Shown: positions 39,011 through 47,802 of the stretch, piece by piece
How the letters are laid out: each line of letters begins with the position of its first letter
How positions within the stretch are numbered: the first letter of the stretch is position 1
NCBI RefSeq assembly: GCF_015500055.1
Contig: NZ_CP045492.1
Coordinates: 3,482,501-3,546,500 of the forward strand
Direction of reading: 5' to 3'
Length of the DNA stretch: 64,000 nt
From: Mesorhizobium sp. NBSH29
Lineage (GTDB): Bacteria; Pseudomonadota; Alphaproteobacteria; Rhizobiales; Rhizobiaceae
Translations under genes and position numbers: made by a program
Notes under the pieces: model-generated
Database searches by the model: none
The model's input: the letters and a program-made list of their open reading frames with translations, nothing else
Told to the model about the DNA's origin: nothing

Positions 39011-40354
39011 TTACTTTTTGCCTTCATCTTCAAAGACTTCATCCCAATCCTTGACCAGCCCATCGAGGGCTTCCTTGGCTGTGCCCTTGCCTGCAACTAC
39101 GTAGTTGTGGACGCGCTCTTGCATCGGCAGCAGCAGGGAAGCGTAGGATGGCTCGGCCCAGAAGTCTTTCACGATCGCCATCGAGTCGAGGAATGTCTGG
39201 GCATACGGCTGGCTGCTGGCAAAGCTTGGGGCTTCGACAACCGAACGCATGGCTGATGCACCGCCCACGTCCCACCACTTCTGCTGGACATCCTTTTGAG
39301 AAAACCACTTGATGTACTCAAGCGCTGCATCCTTGTTGTCAGAGTTGGCGACAACGGAGATGCCCTGACCGCCGAGCTGCGCGAACTGGCCGGCAGGGCC
39401 TGCAGGATTGGCAAAATAGCCTGATTTGCCACCGCCGACATTCGGGTCGTTTTCCACGCCTGGCCAGATGAAGGCGAAGTTCATCTGCATGGCTACCTGC
39501 CCTGATTTATAGGCATCGATATTCTGGGACATGTAGGCATCAGACGCACCAGGAGGCGTGCAGCAATCATACAAGGCCTTGTAATATTCCAGAGCTTCGA
39601 CGGCGCCTGCAGAATTTACGAAGCCTTCGAGATCGTAAGGCTTGTCGGGGTTCTCATACTTGAATCCATAATTATAGAGCGCGTTGGTCACGCCCATGGT
39701 GATGCCTTCCGACCCACGCTCGGTGTATATCGCCGCCCCATACACAGTCTTGCCGTCGATATCGCGACCCTGGAAAAATGTTCCAATATCCTTGAGCTCC
39801 GCAAGCGTTTTGGGAACGTCGAGATCGCGGCCGTATTTTTCCTTGAATTCAGCTTGCAGTTCCGGACGCGAGAACCAGTCCTTGCGGTAGGTCCAGCCCA
39901 CAACGTCTGCGTAGGCGGGCAAGGCATAATAGTTGGGCGAGTTCTTCGGCCACTCCGCATAGCCGGTGACGGTTGCGGGCAGGAAATCATCCATCTTGAT
40001 GCCTTCCTTGTCGAAGAAGTCATTCAACTTGACGTACTGACCGTTCTCGGCAGCGCCACCAATCCACTGGCTGTCGCCAATCAGAAGATCACAAAGCTTG
40101 CCGCCCGAATTCAACTCATTGAGCATGCGGTCGGCAAAATTGGGCCATGGAACAAATTCAAAGCTCATCTTGTGTCCGGACTGAGCCTCGAAATCCTTGC
40201 TCATCTCGACAAGAGCGTTGGCCGGGTCCCAGGCTGCCCAGCATAGCGTCAGATCCGCAGCGTGCGCCGACGTTGCGGTAAGCGTTGCCCCGGCAAGGCC
40301 TGCTCCAACAAGCAGACCAATGGCGGAAGCAGAATTCATCATCCTGTTTTTCAT
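39011..40354 (-). CDS. Glycerol/polyol-type ABC transporter binding protein (GlpV-like)
   Basis: A 447-residue exported family 1 solute-binding protein. The signal peptide (MKNRMMNSASAIGLLVGAGL...SAHAAD) is followed by LTLCWAAWDPANALVEMSKD. WPNFADRMLNELNSGGKLCD and DVVGWTYRKDWFSRPELQ are usual for polyol-binding proteins. The ATG at 40354 has GGGAGGAA upstream; the longer frame to 40759 runs into the operator region and the divergent regulator. First gene of the leftward operon ending with the kinase at 33078. Confidence 0.88.
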   Translation of the reverse strand: MKNRMMNSASAIGLLVGAGLAGATLTATSAHAADLTLCWAAWDPANALVEMSKDFEAQSGHKMSFEFVPWPNFADRMLNELNSGGKLCDLLIGDSQWIGGAAENGQYVKLNDFFDKEGIKMDDFLPATVTGYAEWPKNSPNYYALPAYADVVGWTYRKDWFSRPELQAEFKEKYGRDLDVPKTLAELKDIGTFFQGRDIDGKTVYGAAIYTERGSEGITMGVTNALYNYGFKYENPDKPYDLEGFVNSAGAVEALEYYKALYDCCTPPGASDAYMSQNIDAYKSGQVAMQMNFAFIWPGVENDPNVGGGKSGYFANPAGPAGQFAQLGGQGISVVANSDNKDAALEYIKWFSQKDVQQKWWDVGGASAMRSVVEAPSFASSQPYAQTFLDSMAIVKDFWAEPSYASLLLPMQERVHNYVVAGKGTAKEALDGLVKDWDEVFEDEGKK

Positions 40355-40419
40355 GACTGTGTTCCTCCCTTTTTTAAACGCCCGCCAAAATGACGGGCCC
40401 TCTCCTGCCCTGAACCGTA

Positions 40420-40469
40420 TTGAGGTGCGCCCCTCATTGCAAGGTCTTTTTGAGGTGCGCACCTCAAAA
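40420..40469. promoter_or_regulatory. Two LacI-type operators in the divergent promoter region
   Basis: A perfect 22-bp palindrome lies at 40448-40469, with half-site TTTTGAGGTGC and its exact mirror. An imperfect copy TTGAGGTGCGCCCCTCAT is at 40420-40437. Centres are 30 bp apart, about three helical turns. A CG-centred palindrome next to a divergent LacI-family gene is the usual operator layout. Confidence 0.8.
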
Positions 40470-40531
40470 GTTGATTTCCTGTTTGTTTTGTTGGACAAAT
40501 CAACTGAGCACTTCATGGCGATTCCGATGAG

Positions 40532-41569
40532 ATGGAACATGCGACGTTGATGAGACCCACAGCAAAAGATCTGGCGGCAGAAGCCGGCGTCAGCCTCGCG
40601 ACCATTGACCGCGTTCTCAACAGTCGCCCGGGCGTAAAGCCGCGCACGGTCATCAAGGTAAACGAGGCAATTGAGAAAATCGGGTTCGTTCGCAACCTGT
40701 CGGCGGTCAACCTTGCCCGGAAAAAGAGCTACCAGTTTCGCTTTCTGCTCCCCGATCATGGCGATCAGTTTCTAGAAGTCCTGGTCCGGCATATCGAGGA
40801 AGCGAGAAAGCCATTTGCAGATGAAATGGCAGATGTCGCAGCCATCCGTTTGCCCGTCGAGGACCCCTACAAACTGGCAGCCTATCTCGGCGGGCTCGAC
40901 ACAGCAACGACGCAAGGCATCGCCATTATGGCACCGGAATCGCCCCAGGTTCGCGATGCGATCAACCGCCTGCTGGAGCGCGGCATTGAGGTTGTCCAGT
41001 TTATTGCCGGCCAACCCAAGGCCGGCAGCAATGACTTCGTCGGGATCAACAACCACGCTGCCGGCGCCACAGCAGCCCAGTTGATCGGGCGGTTTCTGGC
41101 AGGCCGAAAGGGCAAGATTATCGTTGTTTCCGAGACCATGCAGGCGCGCGACAGCATTGAACGCAGACTTGGTTTCGATGAAGTGATCAATCGGGAATAT
41201 TCCGGACTACAAACCCTGCCTTCAGTCGAAACCCGCGGTGATACAGAAAAAACCCGGCGCATTTTCGAGAACGTATTTGCCAACCATCCAGATATATTGG
41301 GCCTTTACGTCATGAGTGCTGAGGCACGTATCCCTGTCGGGGAAATATCCAGGGTCGCACAAATGCCCTTGGTGAAAATCGTCCACGAGCGTACCCCGTT
41401 TACAGAATCTGCCCTGCAGAGCGGCGCCATAGATGCTGTAATCGCCCAAAATTCCGGGCATCTGGTCAGAAGCGCGATCAGAATTCTGAAGGCGCGCATT
41501 GATCAGCGCACCCCCTTGGCTTCTCAGGAGAAAATCCGCATCGAAATTCTCCTGAAAGAGAACCTTTGA
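40532..41569 (+). CDS. LacI-family transcriptional regulator
   Basis: A 345-residue protein with the LacI HTH and hinge (RPTAKDLAAEAGVSLATIDR, VLNSRPGVKPRTVIKVNEAI) and a periplasmic-binding-protein-like effector domain (MAPESPQVRDAINRLLERGI, AAQLIGRFLAGRKGKIIVVS). The start may be the ATG at 40532 or the one at 40550, which fits the family better. It is divergent from the transporter operon and probably represses it through the operators at 40420-40469, with the transported sugar or polyol as inducer. Confidence 0.9.
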   Translation: MEHATLMRPTAKDLAAEAGVSLATIDRVLNSRPGVKPRTVIKVNEAIEKIGFVRNLSAVNLARKKSYQFRFLLPDHGDQFLEVLVRHIEEARKPFADEMADVAAIRLPVEDPYKLAAYLGGLDTATTQGIAIMAPESPQVRDAINRLLERGIEVVQFIAGQPKAGSNDFVGINNHAAGATAAQLIGRFLAGRKGKIIVVSETMQARDSIERRLGFDEVINREYSGLQTLPSVETRGDTEKTRRIFENVFANHPDILGLYVMSAEARIPVGEISRVAQMPLVKIVHERTPFTESALQSGAIDAVIAQNSGHLVRSAIRILKARIDQRTPLASQEKIRIEILLKENL

Positions 41570-41605
41570 GATCAAGCAGTCCCATCTGGACCCCGTGTGA
41601 CGGGC

Positions 41606-42442
41606 CTATTCGTCGGCAATCACGTCCTGTCGCTGGGTACCAAGGCCTTGAATCCCAAGCTCCACAACATCGCCGGCCTTGAGGAATTGCTGAGGCTTCA
41701 TGCCCATGCCCACACCAGGGGGGGTGCCCGTAGAAATGACGTCGCCAGGATGCAACGTGAAAAACTGGCTGAGATAGCTGATGATATGAGCGACGCTGTA
41801 AACCATGGTCGAGCTGGAGCCATCCTGTCTGCGCTGACCATTCACGTCGAGCCACATGCCGAGCTTTTGAGGGTCCGATATTTCGTCTGGGGTCACCAGC
41901 AAGGGGCCCATCTGACCAAAATTATCGCATGACTTTCCTTTGGTCCACTGGCCGGCCCGTTCCGTCTGGAATTCCCGTTCAGAAACGTCGTTGATGACAC
42001 AGTAACCTGCAACATGGTCGAGAGCCTCGGCCTCCGACACGTATTTCGCGGGCTTCCCGATCACCACTCCCAGCTCTACCTCCCAGTCGGTTTTTTTCGA
42101 ATTGCGGGGGATAATGATCGGGTCATTTGGTCCGCAAATAGCGCTGGTTGCCTTCATGAATATCACTGGTTCAGGTGGCACTGGAAGACCGGATTCTGCT
42201 GCATGGTCGGAATAATTAAGGCCAATGCAGATGAATTTCCCGGTTCCCGCGACGCAGGCGCCGATGCGTGGTTCACCGTCAACCAGCGGCAAAGATTCTG
42301 CTGTGACGCCGAGTGATGAAAGCCGAGTGAGGACGTCGCCGCTCAAATCGTCAACCATCCCCGAAAGGTCACGAACCCGGCCGTCGGCATCCAGAACGCC
42401 AGGCTTTTCAGAACCACGCTCACCAAATCGTAGAAACTTCAT
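41606..42442 (-). CDS. Fumarylacetoacetate hydrolase-family enzyme (ureidoglycolate lyase / 2,4-diketo-3-deoxy-rhamnonate hydrolase-like)
   Basis: A 278-residue FAH-family protein. Core features are FICIGLNYSDHAAESGLPVP, FMKATSAICGPNDPIIIP, the metal-binding DWEVELGVVIGKPAKYVS and YCVINDVSEREFQTER. The overall N-terminus MKFLRFG..EKPGVLDADG resembles proteins annotated as ureidoglycolate lyase or 2,4-didehydro-3-deoxy-L-rhamnonate hydrolase. Either way it cleaves or hydrates a keto-acid. The ATG at 42442 has AGGAG at good spacing; an ATG six bases upstream directly abuts it. Next to an aldehyde dehydrogenase and a lactonase remnant it suggests a sugar-acid pathway. Confidence 0.82.
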   Translation of the reverse strand: MKFLRFGERGSEKPGVLDADGRVRDLSGMVDDLSGDVLTRLSSLGVTAESLPLVDGEPRIGACVAGTGKFICIGLNYSDHAAESGLPVPPEPVIFMKATSAICGPNDPIIIPRNSKKTDWEVELGVVIGKPAKYVSEAEALDHVAGYCVINDVSEREFQTERAGQWTKGKSCDNFGQMGPLLVTPDEISDPQKLGMWLDVNGQRRQDGSSSTMVYSVAHIISYLSQFFTLHPGDVISTGTPPGVGMGMKPQQFLKAGDVVELGIQGLGTQRQDVIADE

Positions 42443-42554
42443 CGTCATCTCCTGCTTGAATTATGTGACCGGACACCGTTGATCTCAGGGTTTAGGTCAC
42501 CACATAGATGGCCGCAACCGGACAATTTCCAACGCCTCTGGCGAGAATGGAAGT

Positions 42555-43043
42555 TTAGCTCAGCGCGGTTATCACCGCATCCGTCCGGGTCACTGTTGTC
42601 ACATTTTGCATTGCATAGTTGATGGAAGCCAGATGCCAGTCAGCGTTCATGGTCGAACATGCATCCTCTGGAACAATCATGTGAAAACCCTTGTCAGCGC
42701 CGGTGCGAGCGGTGTGTTCAACGCTCATATTGGTCCAGCTGCCGCAGTTGATGATGGTGTCGCGGCCTCCATGGTTAAGGTAGGATTCCAGCCGCGACGT
42801 TTCCCAGGCGCTCATACTCATTTTCTCCACCACCAGATCGCCGGCTCTCGGTTCAAGACCCTGGGCCGGCTTGACGCCCCAGGTATCGCGCACTAGGGCC
42901 CGTTCGTTCTGCAGATGTTGAAGGGCCGTGCGGGACGGGTCAATCCGGAAATCAAGCCGGTGCTTGATGATCAGTGGAAACACTACCGGTGCCGCCGAGG
43001 GCGCTGACATCGAGGGCCTCTCGGTGCGGCCTTGGCTGGCCAT
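42555..43043 (-). CDS. Truncated isochorismatase-like (cysteine hydrolase fold) protein, probably inactive
   Basis: A 162-residue protein whose second half matches the isochorismatase superfamily (EPRAGDLVVEKMSMSAWETS, DACSTMNADWHLASINYAMQ). The N-terminal core with the catalytic Asp (usual VIDMQNDF) is missing; after FRIDPSRTAL the sequence jumps to HLQNERALVRDTWG, suggesting loss of about 50 residues. The position of the nucleophile (usual TNVCVE) reads TNMSVEHTAR, with Ser. AGGAGG precedes the ATG at 43043, so it is still translatable. The frame continues upstream into a lactonase fragment without a stop. Confidence 0.65.
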   Translation of the reverse strand: MASQGRTERPSMSAPSAAPVVFPLIIKHRLDFRIDPSRTALQHLQNERALVRDTWGVKPAQGLEPRAGDLVVEKMSMSAWETSRLESYLNHGGRDTIINCGSWTNMSVEHTARTGADKGFHMIVPEDACSTMNADWHLASINYAMQNVTTVTRTDAVITALS

Positions 43044-43160
43044 GAAAACCTCCTGCTGCCCGTGTGTTTTGGTCTGAACTGAATAGAGCGAGGTCGTGGC
43101 GCACAGATATAGGGTGCTCCAATCCGGCCCGCCCCAGTGCAGGTTGGCCACCATCTCCGG
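43044..43160 (-). pseudogene. C-terminal fragment of an SMP-30/gluconolactonase-type protein
   Basis: Read in the same frame as the gene downstream, about 39 residues (PEMVANLHWGGPDWSTLYLC, then ATTSLYSVQTKTHG) match the final blade of SMP-30/gluconolactonase/LRE proteins, where WGGPD and ATTSLY are typical. The rest of the gene is absent: the aldehyde dehydrogenase ends only five bases upstream. It is the relic of a deleted sugar-lactonase gene. Confidence 0.6.
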
Positions 43161-43164
43161 ACAT

Positions 43165-44598
43165 TCAATAGGCGGCGGTATAGGCAGTCTTTACGATGGT
43201 GAAAAACTCAGCTGCATAGCTACCCTGCTCACGTGCCCCATAGCTTGATGACTTACGCCCGCCGAACGGCACATGATAGTCGACGCCCGCTGTCGGGACG
43301 TTGACCATGACCATGCCAACCTGCGCCTTGCGCTTGAAATCGCTAGCATATTTCAGGCTTGTCGTGCAGATGCCCGCACTCAGACCGAACTCAGTGTCAT
43401 TGGCAACAGACAGAGCCTCCTCATAGTCCCTCACCCTGATGACCGATGCGACAGGTCCAAAGACCTCCTCGCGGTTGATCCGCATATCGGGGACGGTTTC
43501 GGTCAGCAATGCAGGGGCCAAAAAGTAACCTTCCGTCTCACGGCGGACAAGGTCCCCGCCAGCCCGCAAATGTGCACCCTGTGACCGTGCGATCGCGATG
43601 TAGTCCTGATTTTGCGCCAACTGGGTGGCATCAACCACCGGACCAATGTCCGTCTCAGCGTTCATTGCGTGCCCTATCCGCAATGCAGCCAGCCGGTCTG
43701 CAACCGCACTCACAAACCTGTCGTGAATTGCTTCTGTGACAATCAAACGTGACGATGCGGTGCAACGCTGACCGGTCGAGAAGAATGCGCCGTTGACAGC
43801 ACAGAATACGGCATTATCCAGATCGGCATCATCGAGAACTACCAGCGGATTCTTTCCACCCATCTCCAGCTGAATCTTGCGCAGGAACGGCAAACTGGCA
43901 CTGGCCACTCGCGCGCCGGTAGCCTGCGAACCGGTGAAGCTGATCGCGTCGATGCGCGGATCATCCAGCATGGTTTGTCCAACCACGGAGCCCGGACCCA
44001 CGACCATGTTGAACACGCCTGCCGGCACGCCGGCGCGGTGCAAAATATCAGCTAGGGCCCAAGCAGAACCCGGCACCAGTTCTGCCGGCTTGAACACGAC
44101 AGTGTTGCCATAGCAAAGGGCAGGCGCGATCTTCCAGGCGGGGATTGCAATCGGGAAGTTCCAGGGGGCGATGATGCCAACCACGCCGACGGGTTCGCGG
44201 GTGACTTCGACGCCGACCCCTGGACGCACCGACGCCACAACGTCGCCCCGCTGACGCAATGCCTCAGCTGCGAAGAACAGGAATATCTGCCCTGCTCGCG
44301 CGACCTCGCCGATCGCTTCGGGCAACACCTTACCCTCCTCGCGGGCCAGAAGCTCCCCAAGCTCCTGCTTCCGCGCCAGAATTTCGTCACCGGCGCGGTG
44401 AAGAATATCGTGCCTCTCCTGCGGTCCGCTCAGAGCCCATTTCGGAGCTGCCGCTGCTGCAGCAGCAATAGCCTGTTGCGTCTCGGCCCTCCCAGCCTGG
44501 GCGTAGACATCAACAATGTCGTGAATATCCGAGGGATTGATGTTCTCGATACCGTGAGACGTGGTGACCCATTCGCCACCGATCAGCATTGGTTTCAT
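43165..44598 (-). CDS. Aldehyde dehydrogenase (2-oxoglutarate-semialdehyde dehydrogenase-like)
   Basis: A 477-residue NAD(P)-dependent aldehyde dehydrogenase: IIAPWNFPIAIPAWKIAPAL, FTGSQATGARVA, the Glu block IQLEMGGKNPLVVLDDADLD and the catalytic Cys in FSTGQRCTASSRLIV. The C-terminus VPFGGRKSSSYGAREQGSYA and FFTIVKTAYTAAY match the subgroup acting on 2-oxoglutarate semialdehyde and related sugar-acid products. The ATG at 44598 has AAGGA six bases upstream; the frame begins with a TTG at 44613 overlapping the preceding stop. Confidence 0.88.
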   Translation of the reverse strand: MKPMLIGGEWVTTSHGIENINPSDIHDIVDVYAQAGRAETQQAIAAAAAAAPKWALSGPQERHDILHRAGDEILARKQELGELLAREEGKVLPEAIGEVARAGQIFLFFAAEALRQRGDVVASVRPGVGVEVTREPVGVVGIIAPWNFPIAIPAWKIAPALCYGNTVVFKPAELVPGSAWALADILHRAGVPAGVFNMVVGPGSVVGQTMLDDPRIDAISFTGSQATGARVASASLPFLRKIQLEMGGKNPLVVLDDADLDNAVFCAVNGAFFSTGQRCTASSRLIVTEAIHDRFVSAVADRLAALRIGHAMNAETDIGPVVDATQLAQNQDYIAIARSQGAHLRAGGDLVRRETEGYFLAPALLTETVPDMRINREEVFGPVASVIRVRDYEEALSVANDTEFGLSAGICTTSLKYASDFKRKAQVGMVMVNVPTAGVDYHVPFGGRKSSSYGAREQGSYAAEFFTIVKTAYTAAY

Positions 44599-44609
44599 GG
44601 AAATGTCCT

Positions 44610-45629
44610 TCAAAATACGTTTTCGAGTGCGGTCGCCGCTGCGGTTTCGGTTATATCATCGCGGCCCGCAATAGCCTTCAGGGCTTGATGCAGATGTCGC
44701 GGGTCAGCGCCCATATCCGAAAGCCGGGATGGAAGCGGGATATGCTCCAGGACCTGCCTGAGCGCCTGGTTCAGGTTTGGTGCGTCCGGAGCTATGATGC
44801 GCTTCAGCATCGCTTCTTTCCTTTTGTCGTGCTCGGTTACTTTAATGACCCCGGGCAACAGAAGCCGCTGCGCATCGGCAATATTCACTGTATCGCATTC
44901 CGACGCCAGTGCTGCAGAGAGACGTTGCGTCGGACCGACACCTTTCTCCTGAGCGATCGCCGCATTCAGGCAAGCGGCCATCAGATCTCGCCGCCAGATT
45001 ATATCGCTGCCAAATTCCGGGGCGCCCAAGACCGAAATGGCGCGGATCAGTCCATCCAGCGCCATCCCGTCGGCAGGGGGATTGAAGGCATCGCTGAGGT
45101 AACTTTCAATACACCGCACCAGGCTTACAGTCGCCGAGGAAATGGCCTGCCTGGGCGTTGCCAACCGGATGAGTGCGGGGTCAAAAATCAGGACTGAAGG
45201 CAATCCCTGACGCCAGGTTTCAATGTTTCTCATGCACGGATCCGGCAAGCCCTCGACCCCTGGCAGCGCGTAAAGAACCGGGCGGCGGCCGGTCGCATCC
45301 TGCAGCGAGCGCCTTGCCTTGCGGCCCATCTCAAGTGCCCGGGCGCTGCCGAACGCAATCACAGCATCAAGGGTCGACGTATCGTACAATCCGGGCAGAC
45401 TCCTCCCCGTTTCGGAGAGCACCGCTCCTTCTTCAAGGTAAAGGAAACTGGGTTGGAACGATGGCGTCAGGCCACCCATGACCCGCTCGAAAAATTCAGA
45501 GTCAACCAAAGAGGCTTCGCAAATCAGGAGAGCGGAGGTACACCCAAACTGCTGCAACTCTGAATGCAGCGCCACCTCCACAATATCGTCGGCAAAGTGC
45601 ACTCGCGTCGGAAACGTGATGAGTGTCAT
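44610..45629 (-). CDS. Iron-type alcohol dehydrogenase/maleylacetate reductase homologue with degenerate active site
   Basis: A 339-residue protein with the general layout of the Fe-ADH/maleylacetate reductase family (FPTRVHFADDIVEVA, the nucleotide-binding region AVIAFGSARALEMGRKARRS, then a helical C-terminal domain). Key motifs are altered. The usual GGGSxxDxAK reads FGSARALEMGRK, and the C-terminal histidine ligands are not visible: the block reads GVGPTQRLSAALASECDTVN where the family has His residues. It may be a non-catalytic or shifted-specificity member. It overlaps the frame of the aldehyde dehydrogenase by a few bases and probably shares its transcript. Confidence 0.7.
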   Translation of the reverse strand: MTLITFPTRVHFADDIVEVALHSELQQFGCTSALLICEASLVDSEFFERVMGGLTPSFQPSFLYLEEGAVLSETGRSLPGLYDTSTLDAVIAFGSARALEMGRKARRSLQDATGRRPVLYALPGVEGLPDPCMRNIETWRQGLPSVLIFDPALIRLATPRQAISSATVSLVRCIESYLSDAFNPPADGMALDGLIRAISVLGAPEFGSDIIWRRDLMAACLNAAIAQEKGVGPTQRLSAALASECDTVNIADAQRLLLPGVIKVTEHDKRKEAMLKRIIAPDAPNLNQALRQVLEHIPLPSRLSDMGADPRHLHQALKAIAGRDDITETAAATALENVF

Positions 45630-45654
45630 GGCTTGAACCGAAGATCTTCAGGGA

Positions 45655-45685
45655 AAAACCGGGCGTCGCAAACTGCGACGCCCGG
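45655..45685 (-). terminator. Strong intrinsic terminator after the binding-protein gene
   Basis: CCGGGCGTCGCA and TGCGACGCCCGG form a perfect 12-bp stem with a three-base loop (45659-45685). On the minus strand it is followed by TTTTT (45654-45658). It lies 14 bases after the stop of the 45699 gene and ends that leftward transcript before the dehydrogenase. Confidence 0.9.
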
Positions 45686-45698
45686 AGCGAATGTCAGA

Positions 45699-46967
45699 TC
45701 AGTAAGAGGATTTACAGGCCGGAGTGTCACGGCTCGGCAAACCGATCTTGGCAAAGGCTGCCGGATCAATACCCAGAGTCTGATTCACATTTTCCACGAT
45801 GGCAACCATTTTGGTCGCCAGGTTACCGTCGGGCAGTTCAACAACTTCGGAGATGAAGTTCTTACCGATTGCCTGGCGGTTCGCATCAAGTGTGATGGTT
45901 CCGTTGGGGGCATCAAGCTTGAGATTGGTCAGGCAGGTGCGGAACGCAGCCTGTCCGTCAGACAGGTCACCACCCACTTCACCGACACACTGCAACATTG
46001 CATTTGTCGCGTTGTAATATCCGGTACCCAAAAGAGAAGGCGACGGAAAACGCTGTTCGGGCGGGAACGCATCCTGATAGGCCTTCACATAAGCCTGCCA
46101 CTTCGGGTCGTCCCAGGTATCAGCCTGCGGACCTGATGACGGGGTACCGATCAGGGCCTGCTTGGCCGAACCTTTGGAAGACAGAACCGTTCCATCAACC
46201 ATGATCGAGCCACCGATCAGATGGGCGTCGCCGCCGGCCTGCTGATACTGGTTCAGGAAGTTGACGGCATCGCCGCCGCCGAGGCCGAGATAGATGGCAT
46301 CCACATCATCCGGCAAGGCGGCGATGATCGAACCAAAATCCTTGGTGCCAAGCGGTACCCACAGGCGCTCGGAGACTTCGCCGCCAGCGGCGCAGAATTC
46401 GGTGACAAGGCCGAAAACCTGCGTGTAGATGAACGAATAGTCTTCACCCACCGTGGCGATTTTCTTGTAGCCTTTCTCATTGTAGATGTAGTTGCCGAGG
46501 CCAACCGACCACTGCGCACCATCCGTGTTGAAACGGAAGAAGTTCTCAGAAGGCTCCACATAGGTAGTTTCCATGGCGCCGGAAGCGCCATTGATGAATG
46601 TCGTCTGCGGCTGGGTTTTGGAATAGTCGCGGATAGCGATACCTTCCGACCCTGAAAGCGGACCGATGACAATGGAGACACCGTCCTGCTCAACCAGCTT
46701 GCGCGCACCGCGCAAGGCGCTATCGGGCGTGGTATCCGTGGACTGGATGATCAACTCGATTTCCCGGCCGGCTGCCTTGTTGCCGGCTCCGATAAGGGCT
46801 GTCTTGATGCCGCGAACGCCATCTTCGCCGAGCGCGGTGTAGGTTCCTTCAAGCGTTGCCAGAACGCCAATTTTGAGAACGCCGGATTTATCGTCAGCCG
46901 ATGCGGTGGTCGCCGTGGCGGCGGCCAGCGCAAGCATGGACAGTGACCCCAAAAGTAATTTTTTCAT
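45699..46967 (-). CDS. ABC transporter substrate-binding protein of the branched-chain amino acid/amide class
   Basis: A 422-residue exported Peripla_BP_6 protein: signal MKKLLLGSLSMLALAAATAT, then VLKIGVLATLEGTYTALGED and GAMETTYVEPSENFFRFN. The ATG at 46967 has GGAGG upstream; an in-frame start at 46994 lacks a signal peptide. Its own permease and ATPase genes (livHMGF-like) are absent from the neighbourhood. A strong terminator closes the unit, so it works as a monocistronic, probably orphan, binding protein or serves a transporter encoded elsewhere. Confidence 0.88.
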   Translation of the reverse strand: MKKLLLGSLSMLALAAATATTASADDKSGVLKIGVLATLEGTYTALGEDGVRGIKTALIGAGNKAAGREIELIIQSTDTTPDSALRGARKLVEQDGVSIVIGPLSGSEGIAIRDYSKTQPQTTFINGASGAMETTYVEPSENFFRFNTDGAQWSVGLGNYIYNEKGYKKIATVGEDYSFIYTQVFGLVTEFCAAGGEVSERLWVPLGTKDFGSIIAALPDDVDAIYLGLGGGDAVNFLNQYQQAGGDAHLIGGSIMVDGTVLSSKGSAKQALIGTPSSGPQADTWDDPKWQAYVKAYQDAFPPEQRFPSPSLLGTGYYNATNAMLQCVGEVGGDLSDGQAAFRTCLTNLKLDAPNGTITLDANRQAIGKNFISEVVELPDGNLATKMVAIVENVNQTLGIDPAAFAKIGLPSRDTPACKSSY

Positions 46968-47090
46968 GTATTCCTCCCAATTAAGATCTCCCAATCAAGT
47001 CCAACAGGACTACCGACGGGGGTCGGGAGAGATTGGCGGATGAGGTGCCTATCCCCGATCTCCGCCAGTGCGCCAGTGTACCCATTCGTC

Positions 47091-47576
47091 TTATTTTTTG
47101 GGGTCTGCGCCGCTTTCTTGCACGCGATCAGAGGCTCCCCAGATCCGCAGCGCTATAAAAACGCCGCTGATTGCACCAAACAGGACCAATATAATCAGCG
47201 AAAAATACCATGTAGCCGTCGCAATACTCAGTTCAGACAGGAACAACAGGAAGACACCCGTCAGCGCCAAAAGCAGCGACCCCAGCAACTGATATGGTTC
47301 CATCGTGAACATCAGCGCCGCAAACCGGAAGCCCGCAACCAGGATCAAAAACTGCGCCATCAGCTCCAGCGTCTGCGCACAACGGATCATATTGCCGAGC
47401 GTCGTGCCGTCTGCCACGCAAACCTGATTGGTAAAAATCAGCATATAGACCTTCAGCACGAGCGCGAACGCCAACCCCAGGCCGACCAGCATCTGGCAAA
47501 CGATCATCAGCGTGAATGCCGGACGTTCAAGCGCGCTCGTCAGTATATGTGCAGGATGCTGGCTTCGGGTGTCCAT
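47091..47576 (-). CDS. Four-helix membrane protein of unknown function
   Basis: A 161-residue protein with four hydrophobic helices (FTLMIVCQMLVGLGLAFALV; LMAQFLILVAGFRFAALMF; QLLGSLLLALTGVFLLFL; WYFSLIILVLFGAISGVFIA). I do not recognise a domain. It lies upstream of the orphan binding protein on the same strand, with a 123-base gap, so it might be transcribed with it. It is the last chromosomal gene before the integrated element. Confidence 0.7.
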   Translation of the reverse strand: MDTRSQHPAHILTSALERPAFTLMIVCQMLVGLGLAFALVLKVYMLIFTNQVCVADGTTLGNMIRCAQTLELMAQFLILVAGFRFAALMFTMEPYQLLGSLLLALTGVFLLFLSELSIATATWYFSLIILVLFGAISGVFIALRIWGASDRVQESGADPKK

Positions 47577-47802
47577 GCGTCAGTCCTTGTTCCAACTGGA
47601 GGGCTCCAAGTTCATGGATTTGTCCGAGAACAGCAACCGCAAGGAACCGCCGCACATTACCAATCGTCTGAAAAACTCGGGTGGATTTTGGTAGAAGCAC
47701 GGTGGCTAAAGTGGCCAGCTGAAAGAACCTGCAACGTTTGTGCGAGACGGATACTGGCGAGCAGCCCGGCTTCCCAGCCCTACAGTCGTTGCGTGCTCAG
47801 TC

